NCBI GenBank assembly: GCA_023229465.1
Contig: JALNZE010000002.1
Span: 257,532 to 321,531, forward strand
Direction of reading: 5' to 3'
Origin: Chitinophagaceae bacterium
GTDB lineage: Bacteria > Bacteroidota > Bacteroidia > Chitinophagales > Chitinophagaceae
Length of the DNA: 64,000 bases
This document shows, in pieces, positions 25,224 through 34,466 of this stretch. The notes below the pieces were generated by a model that did no database searches, was not told the DNA's origin, and was given only the letters and a program-made list of their open reading frames with translations. Both the position numbers and the translations under genes were made by a program. Position 1 is the first letter of the stretch. Each line of letters starts with the position of its first letter.

Positions 25224-25811
25224 TTAAGAATTTATTGTATCTAATGCCTGTATCACCCTGCTGACAGGCAGCCCCATCACATTATAAAAATCACCTTGTA
25301 CTGAACGAATCCCCACAACACCTATCCATTCCTGGATAGCATAGGCGCCGGCTTTGTCGTAAGGCTCATACTTGTCAACATAATATTCAATCTGCTCATC
25401 AGTAAGTTTGTGAAAGCTTACTACTGTAATATCTGCAAAAGCAATCTCACCGCCGGTATGCAACAGAACAACGCCGGTAATTACTTTATGTTCTCTGCCG
25501 GAAAGGGATTGTAATATCCTGATGGCATCTGCACGATCTGTGGGTTTACCAATAATAGTTTCATCCAAAACAACCACCGTATCCGCTGCCAAAATGGTTT
25601 TATTTGCGAGGCTCCCCTGAAAAGCGGTCTTTACATGCACATGAACGGCCAATGCTTTTTCGCGGGCAATATGAATAGCCACTTCAGAGAAGGAGAGGCC
25701 TGAGGGATAATCTTCTTCAGTATGTTTCACAATCACATCAAAAACAACCTCGGCCCATTCCAGTAATAATTTTCTTCTGGGTGATTTTGAGGCCAAAATA
25801 ATTTCCTGCAT
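25224..25811 (-). CDS. maf: Maf family nucleoside triphosphate pyrophosphatase
   Basis: About 195 aa from the ATG at 25811; the longer frame would add six residues. It carries the Maf signature ILASKSPRRKLLLEW at the start, the catalytic AADTVVVLD motif, and IGKPTDRADAIRILQSLSGREHKVITGV. It hydrolyses non-canonical or UTP/dTTP-type nucleotides to monophosphates (house-cleaning). YAIQEWIGVVGIRSVQGDFYNVMGLPV near the end is the conserved second half of the active site. It lies 34 bp downstream of the UbiA gene, in a minus-strand run with the KdsC-like gene. Confidence 0.93.
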   Translation of the reverse strand: MQEIILASKSPRRKLLLEWAEVVFDVIVKHTEEDYPSGLSFSEVAIHIAREKALAVHVHVKTAFQGSLANKTILAADTVVVLDETIIGKPTDRADAIRILQSLSGREHKVITGVVLLHTGGEIAFADITVVSFHKLTDEQIEYYVDKYEPYDKAGAYAIQEWIGVVGIRSVQGDFYNVMGLPVSRVIQALDTINS

Positions 25812-25845
25812 AGCATATAATTTTTCCAACCATTTCTGAAAGATA

Positions 25846-26781
25846 TCAATAGATTCTGAAGAAAATCATCGATAGGATTCCGGTGAACATAATCAGTTTC
25901 ACAACCGTACTTAGCCGGTGAAAATCTTCTGATGACTGGGCCTTGAACAGTTTCAATAATATCCAAATCAATGGAACCATAATAAATAACAGGCAATACA
26001 GTGCACTATGCCACCAGCCAAATGGCAATACATATAGCTGAATAATGGTTAAAACAGCAAGCAATACTATGATCCAAACGGCTATAAAAACTTTACTGGC
26101 ATTAAGGCCCCAAACAATGGGCATGGTGCGGCAACCGAATTTTCTATCACCTTCCCTATCTTCCATGTCTTTGATTACTTCCCGGATAAGAGAAATAATA
26201 AAAGCAAAAGAAGCATACAGTATGGTTAGCCTAAAAAAACGGATCTGGTTGTGATCCACAACCAGTGGGCCATTTATTTTCACCAGGTATTTGGAAAAAA
26301 ATATAATACCAATCACCCAGGCTGTTAACAAAGAGATCAGCACGTTACCTATAAGCAGCCGCTTCTTTAAATTGGTTGAATAAAACCATAGTAAAATGAT
26401 GCTGGCCAGGTTACCCAATACCAGGTGCCAGTATTCGGCTACCGGCAGCGCTAAAACGGTAAAAAACAGTCCGAGCAGGCTCAGAAACATATGCCAGAAA
26501 ATAACCCACCTCCTGCTGATCATCACATTAACCACCACTTTACCGGGTTTATTTACCTGGTCAATATTCAAATCAAAATAGTCATTGATAATGTACCCTG
26601 CGGCGGCTATTAAAATAGAGGCAAGTATCAAAAAAAGTAACTGGCGTGTTTCAGCAGGACTTCCAGTAGTAGTACCATACACATGCCGGTAAATGCAATA
26701 GTTGAATAACAATTGCGTTATTACTATAAAAACCAGGTTGGGCCATCTAACCAGGCGGAAAAATGCGGCAATGATTTTCAA
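25846..26781 (-). CDS. UbiA-family prenyltransferase (geranylgeranylglycerol-phosphate synthase-like)
   Basis: 311-aa integral membrane protein with 8-9 predicted spans. Both aspartate-rich motifs of the superfamily are present: NDYFDLNIDQVNKPGK in the first loop and DMEDREGDRKFGCRTMPI in the third. Bacteroidota homologues are usually annotated as geranylgeranylglycerol-phosphate geranylgeranyltransferases, but the polar acceptor cannot be decided here; menaquinone or haem side-chain synthesis are alternatives. The frame opens at a TTG at 26781 (a stop lies four codons upstream, no ATG), and this position exactly fits the usual N-terminus before RLVRWPNLVFI. It is followed by maf. Confidence 0.85.
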   Translation of the reverse strand: MKIIAAFFRLVRWPNLVFIVITQLLFNYCIYRHVYGTTTGSPAETRQLLFLILASILIAAAGYIINDYFDLNIDQVNKPGKVVVNVMISRRWVIFWHMFLSLLGLFFTVLALPVAEYWHLVLGNLASIILLWFYSTNLKKRLLIGNVLISLLTAWVIGIIFFSKYLVKINGPLVVDHNQIRFFRLTILYASFAFIISLIREVIKDMEDREGDRKFGCRTMPIVWGLNASKVFIAVWIIVLLAVLTIIQLYVLPFGWWHSALYCLLFIMVPLIWILLKLFKAQSSEDFHRLSTVVKLIMFTGILSMIFFRIY

Positions 26782-26839
26782 AATGCGTATTTATTGGTAC
26801 AAGTTAACTAAGCCGGCGTAAACCTGAATTAACAAACCA

Positions 26840-27355
26840 TTATTGTGCCCTTACGGCGGTATCTTCTCCCCAATCGCCACGTAATTTCATCACTTTTTCT
26901 ATTACATCTCTTACACAACCCCCACCGCCTTTGAGAGGCGAGATATAAGTTGCCATCTCTTTTATCTCCTGTACCGCGTCTGCCGGGCAACAGGGTAAGC
27001 CTGCCATCGGCATTACTTTCAGGTCGGGAATATCATCTCCCATATATAACAGGGCTGTTTTTGAAAGTTGATGATTGATCATAAATTTTTCCAATACCGC
27101 CTGTTTATTTTCAACCTGCATCCATACTTCCTTTATCCCCAATTTCTCTAACCTGTTTTGCACCTCAGGAGAATTTCCACCGGATATAATCACTACCTGA
27201 TAGCCTTTTTTTACTGCCAGTTGCAAAGCATAGCCATCTTTAATATTCATAGTCCGGGCCATTACTCCATTGGGCAATACCAATAAGTTACCATCGGTTA
27301 ATACACCGTCAACATCAAAAACAAAACAGGTAATATATTTGAAAGTTTCTAGCAA
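26840..27355 (-). CDS. KdsC-like HAD phosphatase (KDO-8-phosphate phosphatase family)
   Basis: 171 aa. HAD motif I is FDVDGVLTDG, motif II SGGNSPEVQNRLEKLGI, and motif III/IV MGDDIPDLKVM, followed by PADAVQEIKEMATYISPLKGGGGCVRDVIEKV, the standard C-terminus of KdsC. It makes 3-deoxy-D-manno-octulosonate for lipopolysaccharide core. The reading frame starts at TTG (27355); upstream in frame there is only CCC, CAT, AAC and ATA before TAA, so no ATG is available. It lies 58 bp before the UbiA gene on the same strand. Confidence 0.9.
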   Translation of the reverse strand: MLETFKYITCFVFDVDGVLTDGNLLVLPNGVMARTMNIKDGYALQLAVKKGYQVVIISGGNSPEVQNRLEKLGIKEVWMQVENKQAVLEKFMINHQLSKTALLYMGDDIPDLKVMPMAGLPCCPADAVQEIKEMATYISPLKGGGGCVRDVIEKVMKLRGDWGEDTAVRAQ

Positions 27356-27397
27356 GGGATGGTTTATTTATTGGTTTATTTTGTGGCAACCGTTTGT

Positions 27398-27640
27398 TTA
27401 TTTTTTCTGGTTATCTCTCCATTCGTATACCCAGGCACTTTGTATCATTTCCAGATGTCCTTCCGTACTTTGTTCACGGGTTCCGTCGAAATTGGGAATC
27501 GATAGTATCCAATCAAGTAGTTCCGTAAAACGGATACGGTAAATTTTACCTTCTGTAAAATCATCTCCAAAACGTTCATACAATTTCATGGCGATGTCTT
27601 CGTGATCGTTCCAATGTATCGGGGGTTCAAAATGGGTCAT
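27398..27640 (-). CDS. iscX: IscX family iron-sulfur assembly regulator
   Basis: 80 aa. PIHWNDHEDIAMKLYERFGDDF, then IRFTELLDWILSIPNFDG, and the C-terminal EMIQSAWVYEWRDN match IscX/YfhJ, an acidic winged-helix-like protein that binds IscS and iron and modulates cluster assembly. It lies 40 bp downstream of the ferredoxin gene, repeating the fdx-iscX order of proteobacterial isc operons, although iscS, iscU and hscAB are not in the window. Confidence 0.9.
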   Translation of the reverse strand: MTHFEPPIHWNDHEDIAMKLYERFGDDFTEGKIYRIRFTELLDWILSIPNFDGTREQSTEGHLEMIQSAWVYEWRDNQKK

Positions 27641-27679
27641 AATAATATTAAAAGTTAGGAATTAAATGTGAGTACTTAT

Positions 27680-28015
27680 CTATTCACCTAAGAATTGGGT
27701 TTGATCCGGCAGGGTAATTTCCAGTTCACCGTTTCCTGGCTGTAACACACATTGGCAACCCAGTCTGGAATTGATGCGCGGGTTTACTGCCCTGTCTATA
27801 AAGTCTTCTTCTTTATCACTCAATTCTTCCAGGTAGTTCATACCCTTATCAATGTATAGATGGCAAGTGCTACAGGCACAAACAGCACCGCAGTTATGGT
27901 GAAGTTCAATACCATTGTTCAGGCAAATCTCCAGCAAACTCTGGTCATCACTAATGTGGTGAAGCGTAATGGGAGCCAGTCCTTTTTGTTCAAATTTTAT
28001 CTTAATTGTATACAT
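27680..28015 (-). CDS. fdx: Adrenodoxin-type [2Fe-2S] ferredoxin
   Basis: 111 aa from the ATG at 28015; the longer frame adds seven non-conserved residues. Cluster cysteines follow C-x5-C-x2-C (C42, C48, C51 in NCGAVCACSTCH), with the fourth in SRLGCQCVL. HHNCGAVCACSTCHLYID and the DRAVNPRINSRL region are typical of the ferredoxin that donates electrons in ISC assembly. Together with iscX directly downstream it forms a two-gene iron-sulfur unit. The C42-C48-C51 group is complete, so it should be functional. Confidence 0.92.
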   Translation of the reverse strand: MYTIKIKFEQKGLAPITLHHISDDQSLLEICLNNGIELHHNCGAVCACSTCHLYIDKGMNYLEELSDKEEDFIDRAVNPRINSRLGCQCVLQPGNGELEITLPDQTQFLGE

Positions 28016-28089
28016 ACCTGTTCCGGTTAGCAGCAAAAGTATCTTAGAATACTTATTTAACCATCCGAGTTACGGAAAAGTTTACTTAA

Positions 28090-28114
28090 CCCCCTAAACA
28101 CCCCCCCGGTACCC
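28090..28114 (-). other. Potential G-quadruplex between fdx and hydrolase
   Basis: The minus strand has four G tracts (GGG, GGG+GGG within a run of seven, GGGGG) with loops TACC, one G and TGTTTA. This satisfies a G3 four-tract pattern on the coding strand upstream of the ferredoxin gene. Folding is not demonstrated. Confidence 0.35.
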
Positions 28115-28180
28115 ACTGAATAGTTAAACATGCCTGGCCATATTTTGGATTTAGAAATGGCGCCAATTTTCGTAACTACC

Positions 28181-28188
28181 TATCTTTG
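28181..28188 (+). promoter_or_regulatory. Bacteroidota -7 element abutting the hydrolase start
   Basis: TATCTTTG is a perfect TAnnTTTG element ending 5 nt before the ATG at 28194. Transcription would begin at or just after the ATG, implying a leaderless or near-leaderless message or translation from the second ATG at 28200. No clear TTG at -33. Confidence 0.4.
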
Positions 28189-28193
28189 ACCTA

Positions 28194-29066
28194 ATGAAGA
28201 TGAAATTGGCACAACGAATATTACTTGGCTATTATAAAACGAAACTAAAAACGATAGCGGTTCTTTCTCCCCGAAAAGCGGCAGAGGCCGCTTACCAAAT
28301 ATTTTGTACCCCGTATACAGGCAGGCCAAAGCAAAAAGCGCCACCCGTATTTCATAAGGCTGAAAAATTGTCGTTTGAAATGGATGGAGATATCATCCGG
28401 GGTTTTCGCTGGAAAGCAGCGCATCCCAATGAAAAAAGCATACTTATCGTACATGGCTTTGGCAGTTATTCCTACAAATTCGAAAAGTATATTTCATCCC
28501 TAAAAAAAGAAGGCTTTACTGTGTTGGCTTTTGATGCCCCCGGGCATGGCATTAGTGAAGGCAAAAAAATCAATGCCGCTACCTACAGAAATGCACTTCT
28601 CCGCATAGAAGAGCTCTTCGGGCCTATTAATGCGATCATGGGGCATTCACTGGGCGGACTGGCAGCGGCCCTTATGTTTGAAACATTATCCGGGCAAGAG
28701 AACAGGAAACTGGTTTTGGTGGCCCCTGCCACAGAAACAGATAGCGCCATCAGTCATTTTTTTTCGGTTTTACCGGTTGATACTAGGGTAAAACAAGCTT
28801 TTGAACAATTGATTTGTGAGCTTTCCGGTAAGCCTATCAGTTATTTTTCTGTTAGCAGGGTAGTAAAAAATATGGATGCGCCGGTTTTATGGGTTCACGA
28901 TAAGAATGATACCATTTGCAGTTTTGAAGATGTGAAACCCTTGCTTGGCCTCAATTTACCACATGTCAGGTATATTATTACCGAACAATTAGGACATAGT
29001 GGCGTATATAAGGATAACAACGTTTGTAAAGAAATTGTACAGTTTTTAAGCAACGCCAATTCCTGA
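28194..29066 (+). CDS. Alpha/beta hydrolase
   Basis: 290 aa, no signal peptide. The canonical hydrolase fold is seen: LIVHGFGSYSYKFEKYI (oxyanion HG), VLAFDAPGHGISEGK, the nucleophile elbow MGHSLGG with catalytic serine near residue 155, a late acid in VLWVHDKNDTICS, and the catalytic histidine in QLGHSGVYKD. It may be a lysophospholipase or esterase; the substrate is unknown. It is monocistronic, divergent from fdx. Two candidate ATGs (28194 and 28200) are separated by one codon. Confidence 0.85.
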   Translation: MKMKLAQRILLGYYKTKLKTIAVLSPRKAAEAAYQIFCTPYTGRPKQKAPPVFHKAEKLSFEMDGDIIRGFRWKAAHPNEKSILIVHGFGSYSYKFEKYISSLKKEGFTVLAFDAPGHGISEGKKINAATYRNALLRIEELFGPINAIMGHSLGGLAAALMFETLSGQENRKLVLVAPATETDSAISHFFSVLPVDTRVKQAFEQLICELSGKPISYFSVSRVVKNMDAPVLWVHDKNDTICSFEDVKPLLGLNLPHVRYIITEQLGHSGVYKDNNVCKEIVQFLSNANS

Positions 29067-29208
29067 TATTTTTTGTGTTTTGATGGTTTCGCCTAATATT
29101 GCAGGGTAGCAACCTGTATATCCTCTCCTCGGGGGAAGTGATTTATAAGGGGTTTCGTATTTCAAAAATTTCGATAAAAATTCCGTTTAAAGCGGATTTA
29201 CAGGCTGT

Positions 29209-31770
29209 ATGGCAAAAAACTTATTGATTGTTGAGTCACCGGCAAAGGCCAAAACCATAGAAAAGATTCTCGGAAGCGATTTTGACGTAAGAAGCTGCTA
29301 TGGCCATATTCGTGATCTGGAAAAGGATGATATGGGTATTGATGTAAACAATCATTACCAACCCAGGTATAAAGTACCCGAAGAAAAGGAAAGGGTGGTT
29401 AAGGAATTAAAACAAATGGCCAAAAAAGCGAATGAGGTTTGGCTGGCATCGGATGAGGACCGTGAAGGAGAAAGCATTAGCTGGCACCTGGCAGAAGTAT
29501 TGGGACTGGATCCAAAAATAACCAAGCGCATTGTTTTTCATGAAATTACTGCTCCTGCCATCAAAGCGGCTGTGCAGAATCCCCGCATCATTAATATGAA
29601 CCTGGTAAATGCGCAACAGGCAAGACGTGTGTTAGACAGGTTAGTAGGATTTGAACTGAGCCCCGTTCTATGGCGCAAAATAGGCATGCAAAGAAGCCTG
29701 AGTGCGGGTCGTGTACAAAGTGTAGCAGTAAGATTGATAGTTGAGAGAGAAAGAGAAATCAATCAGTTTATACCAGAAAGCAGTTTCAAAATCGAAGCGT
29801 TTTTTACTGCCCCCGACATCAATAAAAAAAATGTAACTTTTAAGGCAGAAGGCCCATCAAAACTTGCAGTGCTGCAGGATGCACAATCTTTTTTGGACAG
29901 TTGTAAAGGAGCTAATTATACAATAACAGATATACAGGTAAAGCCTACCAAACGTACGCCTGCAGCGCCTTTTACCACATCTACCCTGCAACAGGAAGCC
30001 TCCCGGAAATTAGGCTATGGCGTAAGCAGGACAATGCTACTGGCACAAAAATTATATGAAAGTGGTAAAATCACTTATATGCGTACGGATAGTATCAGTT
30101 TAAGTGATACTGCCTTAACAGATATCCGTAACCAGATAACCCATTCATACGGTGGCCAATACCACCAACCCAGAAAGTTCAGGAATAAGAACGAAAGTGC
30201 ACAGGAAGCACACGAAGCCATCCGTCCTACTTATATGAGCGCTTTTTCAGTAGAAGATGAAGATGCAAGAAGATTATATGAACTGATCTGGAAACGAACC
30301 ATCGCCTCACAAATGAGTGATGCGGCATTTGAAAAGACTACCGCAAAGATTCTTATCAGCACAAACAGGGAAACACTTTCTGCCACCGGTGAAGTAATGA
30401 AATTCAATGGATTTCTAAAAGTATACATGGAGGGCAAAGATGAGGAAGACGAAGAGGATACAGAAGGTATGTTACCACCCTTATCCATCGGCGAAACACT
30501 CAATTTTGCACAGATGACGGCATCTGAAAAATTTACACGTGCGGCTGCAAGATATACTGAAGCCGCTCTCGTAAAAAAATTAGAAGAGTTGGGTATCGGC
30601 CGTCCATCAACCTATGCACCCACTATTTCAACCATCATTAAGAGAAATTATGTTGAGAAAAGAGAAAAAGAAGGCATCAAACGGGCAACAACCCTTTTAA
30701 GGCTAACCAGCGCGAATGAGATAGAAAAACAGGTTTTACAGGAAAATACAGGCGCTGAAAAAAATAAATTATTCCCTACTGACCTGGGCATAGTGGTAAC
30801 TGATTTTCTGAAACAATATTTTACCAAGGTGATGGATTTTGGATTCACCGCTAAAATTGAACAGGAGTTTGATGAAATTGCTGAGGGAAAAATAAAATGG
30901 AGTAGTATGATTGATGGGTTTTATAAGCCCTTTCATGATACGATTGAACATACCCTCGAAAATGCCGAACGGGCCAAAGGCGAAAGAGAACTTGGCATAG
31001 ATGAAGCAACAGGTAAGAAAGTAATTGCCCGAATGGGGCGCTATGGCCCGATGGTACAGATAGGCGATACGACTGATGAACTGGAAAAACCCCGCTTTGC
31101 CAAACTAAACCAGTCGCAAAGTATAGAAACCATATCTATGGAAGAAGCGATGCAGTTATTTTCCCTGCCTCGTACCCTTGGTGAATATGAAGGCATGGAA
31201 CTCGCCGTAAATGTGGGAAGATTTGGACCTTATATTAAACTGGGCGACCAATTTATTTCCATTCCTAAGGGCGAGGATTTACATACCATTGAACTGGAAA
31301 GAGCCATACAGCTTATCAATGAAAAGCAACTGGCCGATGCACCTGTTGGTTTTTTTAACGAATTACCGGTAACCAAGGGTAAAGGACGCTTTGGACCATT
31401 TATTAAATGGAACGACATATATATCAATATCCCGAGAGCCTATCATTTTGATTCGCTTACACAAAAGGATATTGATGAACTGATTGAGAAAAAAGTAGCC
31501 AAAGAAGCCAACCGGTTCATCAAACAATGGCCCGCGGAAAAAATATCCCTTGAAAACGGCCGTTGGGGACCTTTTATCAGGTTCAACAAGAAAATGCTGA
31601 AGCTGGGCAGGAAAGCGGACACATCCAAATACACACCGGAAGACCTTATTGATATTGATATCGAGATCATCAAAAAGATGATTGAAGAACAGGTACCGAA
31701 TGCTTTTGCTAAAAAAACGAAAGCAGCAGCAAAAAAAACTACTGCTAAAAAGCCAGGCGTAAAAAAATAA
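29209..31770 (+). CDS. topA: DNA topoisomerase I
   Basis: Type IA topoisomerase relaxing negative supercoils. 853 aa: N-terminal Toprim domain (LLIVESPAKAKTIEKILG, DEDREGESISWHL acidic triad region), the central catalytic domain with the active tyrosine in SGKITYMRTDS, and IGRPSTYAPTISTI. The C-terminal part (from about residue 590) lacks the tetracysteine zinc ribbons of the E. coli enzyme. Instead it has several repeats of the type GRYGPMVQIG, GRFGPYIKLG, GRFGPFIKWN and GRWGPFIRFN, and a lysine/alanine-rich tail that may contact DNA. It is convergent with the desaturase gene, the two stops being 3 bp apart. Confidence 0.97.
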   Translation: MAKNLLIVESPAKAKTIEKILGSDFDVRSCYGHIRDLEKDDMGIDVNNHYQPRYKVPEEKERVVKELKQMAKKANEVWLASDEDREGESISWHLAEVLGLDPKITKRIVFHEITAPAIKAAVQNPRIINMNLVNAQQARRVLDRLVGFELSPVLWRKIGMQRSLSAGRVQSVAVRLIVEREREINQFIPESSFKIEAFFTAPDINKKNVTFKAEGPSKLAVLQDAQSFLDSCKGANYTITDIQVKPTKRTPAAPFTTSTLQQEASRKLGYGVSRTMLLAQKLYESGKITYMRTDSISLSDTALTDIRNQITHSYGGQYHQPRKFRNKNESAQEAHEAIRPTYMSAFSVEDEDARRLYELIWKRTIASQMSDAAFEKTTAKILISTNRETLSATGEVMKFNGFLKVYMEGKDEEDEEDTEGMLPPLSIGETLNFAQMTASEKFTRAAARYTEAALVKKLEELGIGRPSTYAPTISTIIKRNYVEKREKEGIKRATTLLRLTSANEIEKQVLQENTGAEKNKLFPTDLGIVVTDFLKQYFTKVMDFGFTAKIEQEFDEIAEGKIKWSSMIDGFYKPFHDTIEHTLENAERAKGERELGIDEATGKKVIARMGRYGPMVQIGDTTDELEKPRFAKLNQSQSIETISMEEAMQLFSLPRTLGEYEGMELAVNVGRFGPYIKLGDQFISIPKGEDLHTIELERAIQLINEKQLADAPVGFFNELPVTKGKGRFGPFIKWNDIYINIPRAYHFDSLTQKDIDELIEKKVAKEANRFIKQWPAEKISLENGRWGPFIRFNKKMLKLGRKADTSKYTPEDLIDIDIEIIKKMIEEQVPNAFAKKTKAAAKKTTAKKPGVKK

Positions 31771-31773
31771 CTC

Positions 31774-32850
31774 CTAACTCCTCCCCATTGCTCTCAAAAA
31801 TCTCACATGGGCCACCACTGCTTTTCGCATGGTTGGATATTCAATGTATTGTAATTGATATTCTCTGCACACATTTTTTACAATCTCACTGATGGCAGGA
31901 TAATGTACATGTGATACTTTAGGGAAAAGGTGATGTTCAATCTGAAAATTTAATCCGCCAACCAACCAGCTAACCAGTTTGTTACGGGTAGCAAAATTAG
32001 CAGTTGTTTTAATCTGGTGTGCCGCAAACTCATCCGGTAATTTATTAGTTGCAATATCTGCAATCGGAAATACAGTATCCTCTACTGTATGAGCCAATTG
32101 GAAAACAATACTCAGTACAAAACCGGCAACAAGGCTCATGGTAAAAAATCCAACCACCCAGCTTACCCAGCCAACAGCCAAAATTGGCAGTACTATAAAA
32201 ACAGCCGCATGGTATACTTTCACACTCCAAAATTCTATATGATCATTCATATTCATTTTCTTCAGGGGCACATTACCGATCTTTTGTGAAAAATATTTTT
32301 TATAATCTGTGAAGAATATCCAAAATACATACAAAAGCATATAGAGGAACCAAAAATAAAAATGCTGAAAACGGTGCATTTTATACTTTTTTTGGGTTGG
32401 CGCCATACGCATTAAAATACCTATCTCAATATCATCATCTACCCCATCAATATTGGTAAAGCTATGGTGCAGCATATTATGCTTCATGTTCCACATAAAA
32501 TGATTAGCCCCTAATAAACTGATAGAGGAGGCAGCGATCCGGTTAACCCATTTATTGGTGCTAAAACTACCATGGCTGCCATCATGCATCACATTAAAAC
32601 CGATCCCCGCAACCAAACCGCCCAGCAGGATACATTCACCAATCGCAAGATACCAAACAGGGGTCCAGACCAACAGATGAATATAAATAACTACCAATGC
32701 AATTACCATGATAATGGCCTTGGTAAACAAAGTGGGATTACCGGTAGAATTGATCCCTTGCTCATCAAAATACTTTTGAACCCTTGATTTCAGGTCGGCA
32801 TGAAGTGATTTTACTGTTGAGGGGAACTTGGGTATGGCAAATTGTGACAT
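31774..32850 (-). CDS. Membrane fatty acid desaturase (front-end/acyl-CoA type)
   Basis: 358 aa from the ATG at 32850. A longer frame to 33024 would add a 58-residue stretch with no conservation, so I reject it. Three histidine boxes for the di-iron centre are visible: HDGSHGS, HNMLHHSFTN and QIEHHLFP. The QxxHH form of the third box is typical of delta-5/delta-6 or sphingolipid-type front-end desaturases, here without a fused cytochrome b5 domain. Four or more membrane spans lie between the boxes. It introduces double bonds in membrane acyl chains, probably for fluidity control. Regiospecificity cannot be assigned. Confidence 0.88.
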   Translation of the reverse strand: MSQFAIPKFPSTVKSLHADLKSRVQKYFDEQGINSTGNPTLFTKAIIMVIALVVIYIHLLVWTPVWYLAIGECILLGGLVAGIGFNVMHDGSHGSFSTNKWVNRIAASSISLLGANHFMWNMKHNMLHHSFTNIDGVDDDIEIGILMRMAPTQKKYKMHRFQHFYFWFLYMLLYVFWIFFTDYKKYFSQKIGNVPLKKMNMNDHIEFWSVKVYHAAVFIVLPILAVGWVSWVVGFFTMSLVAGFVLSIVFQLAHTVEDTVFPIADIATNKLPDEFAAHQIKTTANFATRNKLVSWLVGGLNFQIEHHLFPKVSHVHYPAISEIVKNVCREYQLQYIEYPTMRKAVVAHVRFLRAMGRS

Positions 32851-33110
32851 AATAAGCTTTAAATGTTTGAGTGCAAAAGTAGCTATTAAAGACCTTGGTG
32901 AGCTGTTAATTTTTGCTTTTCGCAGATAATCAAGGCCTTGCAACGTACATATATCATTATTATTATTAAAAAGCCTATTCTTATTTCCACATCCATGGGA
33001 TAACTTACCAGGGCTGGGTAACAAAAATTTAATTTAGTTTGATATGGAATTCATGACAAATTAGCCGGTAATCCATCCGTTTATTCATCATGTTTTAACC
33101 AGCCGCATAT

Positions 33111-33983
33111 ATGCAGGAGACCAGAGAAATCAATGCACTTTTTACACTTATAGATGATCCTGACGAGGAGGTATATTCTACCGTTTCAGAAAAGCTGGTG
33201 GCTTACGGAAAGAATATCATCCCCAACCTTGAGCATCTTTGGGAAACCACCCTTAGTGAAGAAGTACAGGAGCGAATTGAAATGATTATTCACCACCTGC
33301 ATTTTACCGATCTGTTTGATGACCTGGTTGAGTGGCGCGACAGTAGTTACCACGATTTATTGTTTGGCGCCTTATTGGTTTCAAAATTCCAATATCCCGA
33401 TCTGCCTACAACCCCTGTATTGCAGGATATTGAAAAAATTCGCCGCAATGTATGGCTTGAACTCAATAGTTTTTTAACCCCGCTTGAGCAGGCTAATGTA
33501 TTGTCCAGTATTATCTATAACTATTATAACCTGAAGGGGGTTGAAGTAAATTATGAGCATGCGGATGATTTTTTTATCAACAAAGTACTGGAGAGTAAGA
33601 AAGGCAATGCATTAACCAATGGCATCCTATACCAGGTAATGTGCGACCAGCTGGATATCAATGCTAAAATCATAAAAATACCTAAACAATGCATCATCGC
33701 TTTTTATCATTCAGATTATGATCAGGCAACACATATGGGCCATCCGCAGGATAAAATCCATTTTTATGTAGATGCCACTACAGGTCAGGCTTTTTCGCAT
33801 AAAGACGTAGAAAATTATTTCGAAAAGATAGCTGTCGCCGCATCGCCCGCTCATTTTAAACCGCAATCACCTGTCTGCATCATACAAACTTTGCTTAAGG
33901 AAGCTGCCAAATGTTTTAATTTGCCTTCCAATAAGTATAAACAAAAGGAATTGTTACAGCTTGCGGGCCTACTGGATATTTGA
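33111..33983 (+). CDS. Transglutaminase-like (SirB1 type) domain protein
   Basis: 290 aa, cytoplasmic. The N-terminal 100 residues are helical and HEAT-like (LFTLIDDPDEEVYSTVSEKLVAYG). The rest matches the Transglut_core2/SirB1 region: FLTPLEQANVLSSIIYNYYNLKGV, then NALTNGILYQVMCDQLDI, and later KIHFYVDATTGQAFS. The usual catalytic cysteine position is not obvious (NGILYQVMC places it late), so catalytic activity is doubtful. Such proteins are widespread and poorly characterised. It has its own promoter region of about 85 bp. Confidence 0.75.
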   Translation: MQETREINALFTLIDDPDEEVYSTVSEKLVAYGKNIIPNLEHLWETTLSEEVQERIEMIIHHLHFTDLFDDLVEWRDSSYHDLLFGALLVSKFQYPDLPTTPVLQDIEKIRRNVWLELNSFLTPLEQANVLSSIIYNYYNLKGVEVNYEHADDFFINKVLESKKGNALTNGILYQVMCDQLDINAKIIKIPKQCIIAFYHSDYDQATHMGHPQDKIHFYVDATTGQAFSHKDVENYFEKIAVAASPAHFKPQSPVCIIQTLLKEAAKCFNLPSNKYKQKELLQLAGLLDI

Positions 33984-34112
33984 TCCCAATATTGCTATCC
34001 GATGAATTCATATGGTTCTTATTGTACTTCCTTTACGCGTTTTTTGGAATAATTTTTGAGCAATGCACCCGGTAATGTTTGCCACTCTCTCGTTTCATAA
34101 CCATTTAGTGTT

Positions 34113-34120
34113 TAGATTTG
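34113..34120 (+). promoter_or_regulatory. -7 element of the csaA-ogt operon
   Basis: TAGATTTG, a perfect TAnnTTTG match, 16 nt before the ATG at 34137. A TTT rather than TTG stands at the expected -33 position. Confidence 0.4.
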
Positions 34121-34136
34121 GGTAAACTACCCAATC

Positions 34137-34466
34137 ATGATACAATGGGATGATTTTGAAAAAGTTGACATCCGCAGCGGAACCATTCTGGAAGCCACCG
34201 ATTTCATAAAAGCAAAAAAACCGGCCTATCAGTTAACCATAGATTTTGGTCCGCTGGGTATCAAACAATCCTCTGCCCAAATCACCCATCATTATACCAG
34301 GGAGGCATTGAAAGGCAAACAGGTGGTAGCCGTTATAAATTTTCCTCCCAAACAAATAGCCAACTTTTTTAGTGAATGCCTGGTATTAGGTGTATATGAT
34401 GAAAATAAACAGGTAATTTTATTGCAACCGGATACTACCGTCGCAAACGGACAACGAATTGGCTAA
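34137..34466 (+). CDS. csaA: tRNA-binding domain protein, CsaA-like
   Basis: 109 aa consisting of one EMAP/Trbp111-type OB fold: WDDFEKVDIRSGTILEATDF at the start, IDFGPLGIKQSSAQIT in the middle, and VVAVINFPPKQIANFFSECLVLG near the end, all typical of CsaA. CsaA dimers bind tRNA-like structures and have been proposed as export chaperones. Its stop (TAA) overlaps the ogt ATG by one base (TAATG), so translation is coupled. A -7 element lies at 34113. Confidence 0.9.
   Translation: MIQWDDFEKVDIRSGTILEATDFIKAKKPAYQLTIDFGPLGIKQSSAQITHHYTREALKGKQVVAVINFPPKQIANFFSECLVLGVYDENKQVILLQPDTTVANGQRIG

Noticed and set aside
32851..33024. N-terminal extension of the desaturase
   Set aside because: The 58 extra codons read as non-conserved sequence; the ATG at 32850 gives the normal family start.
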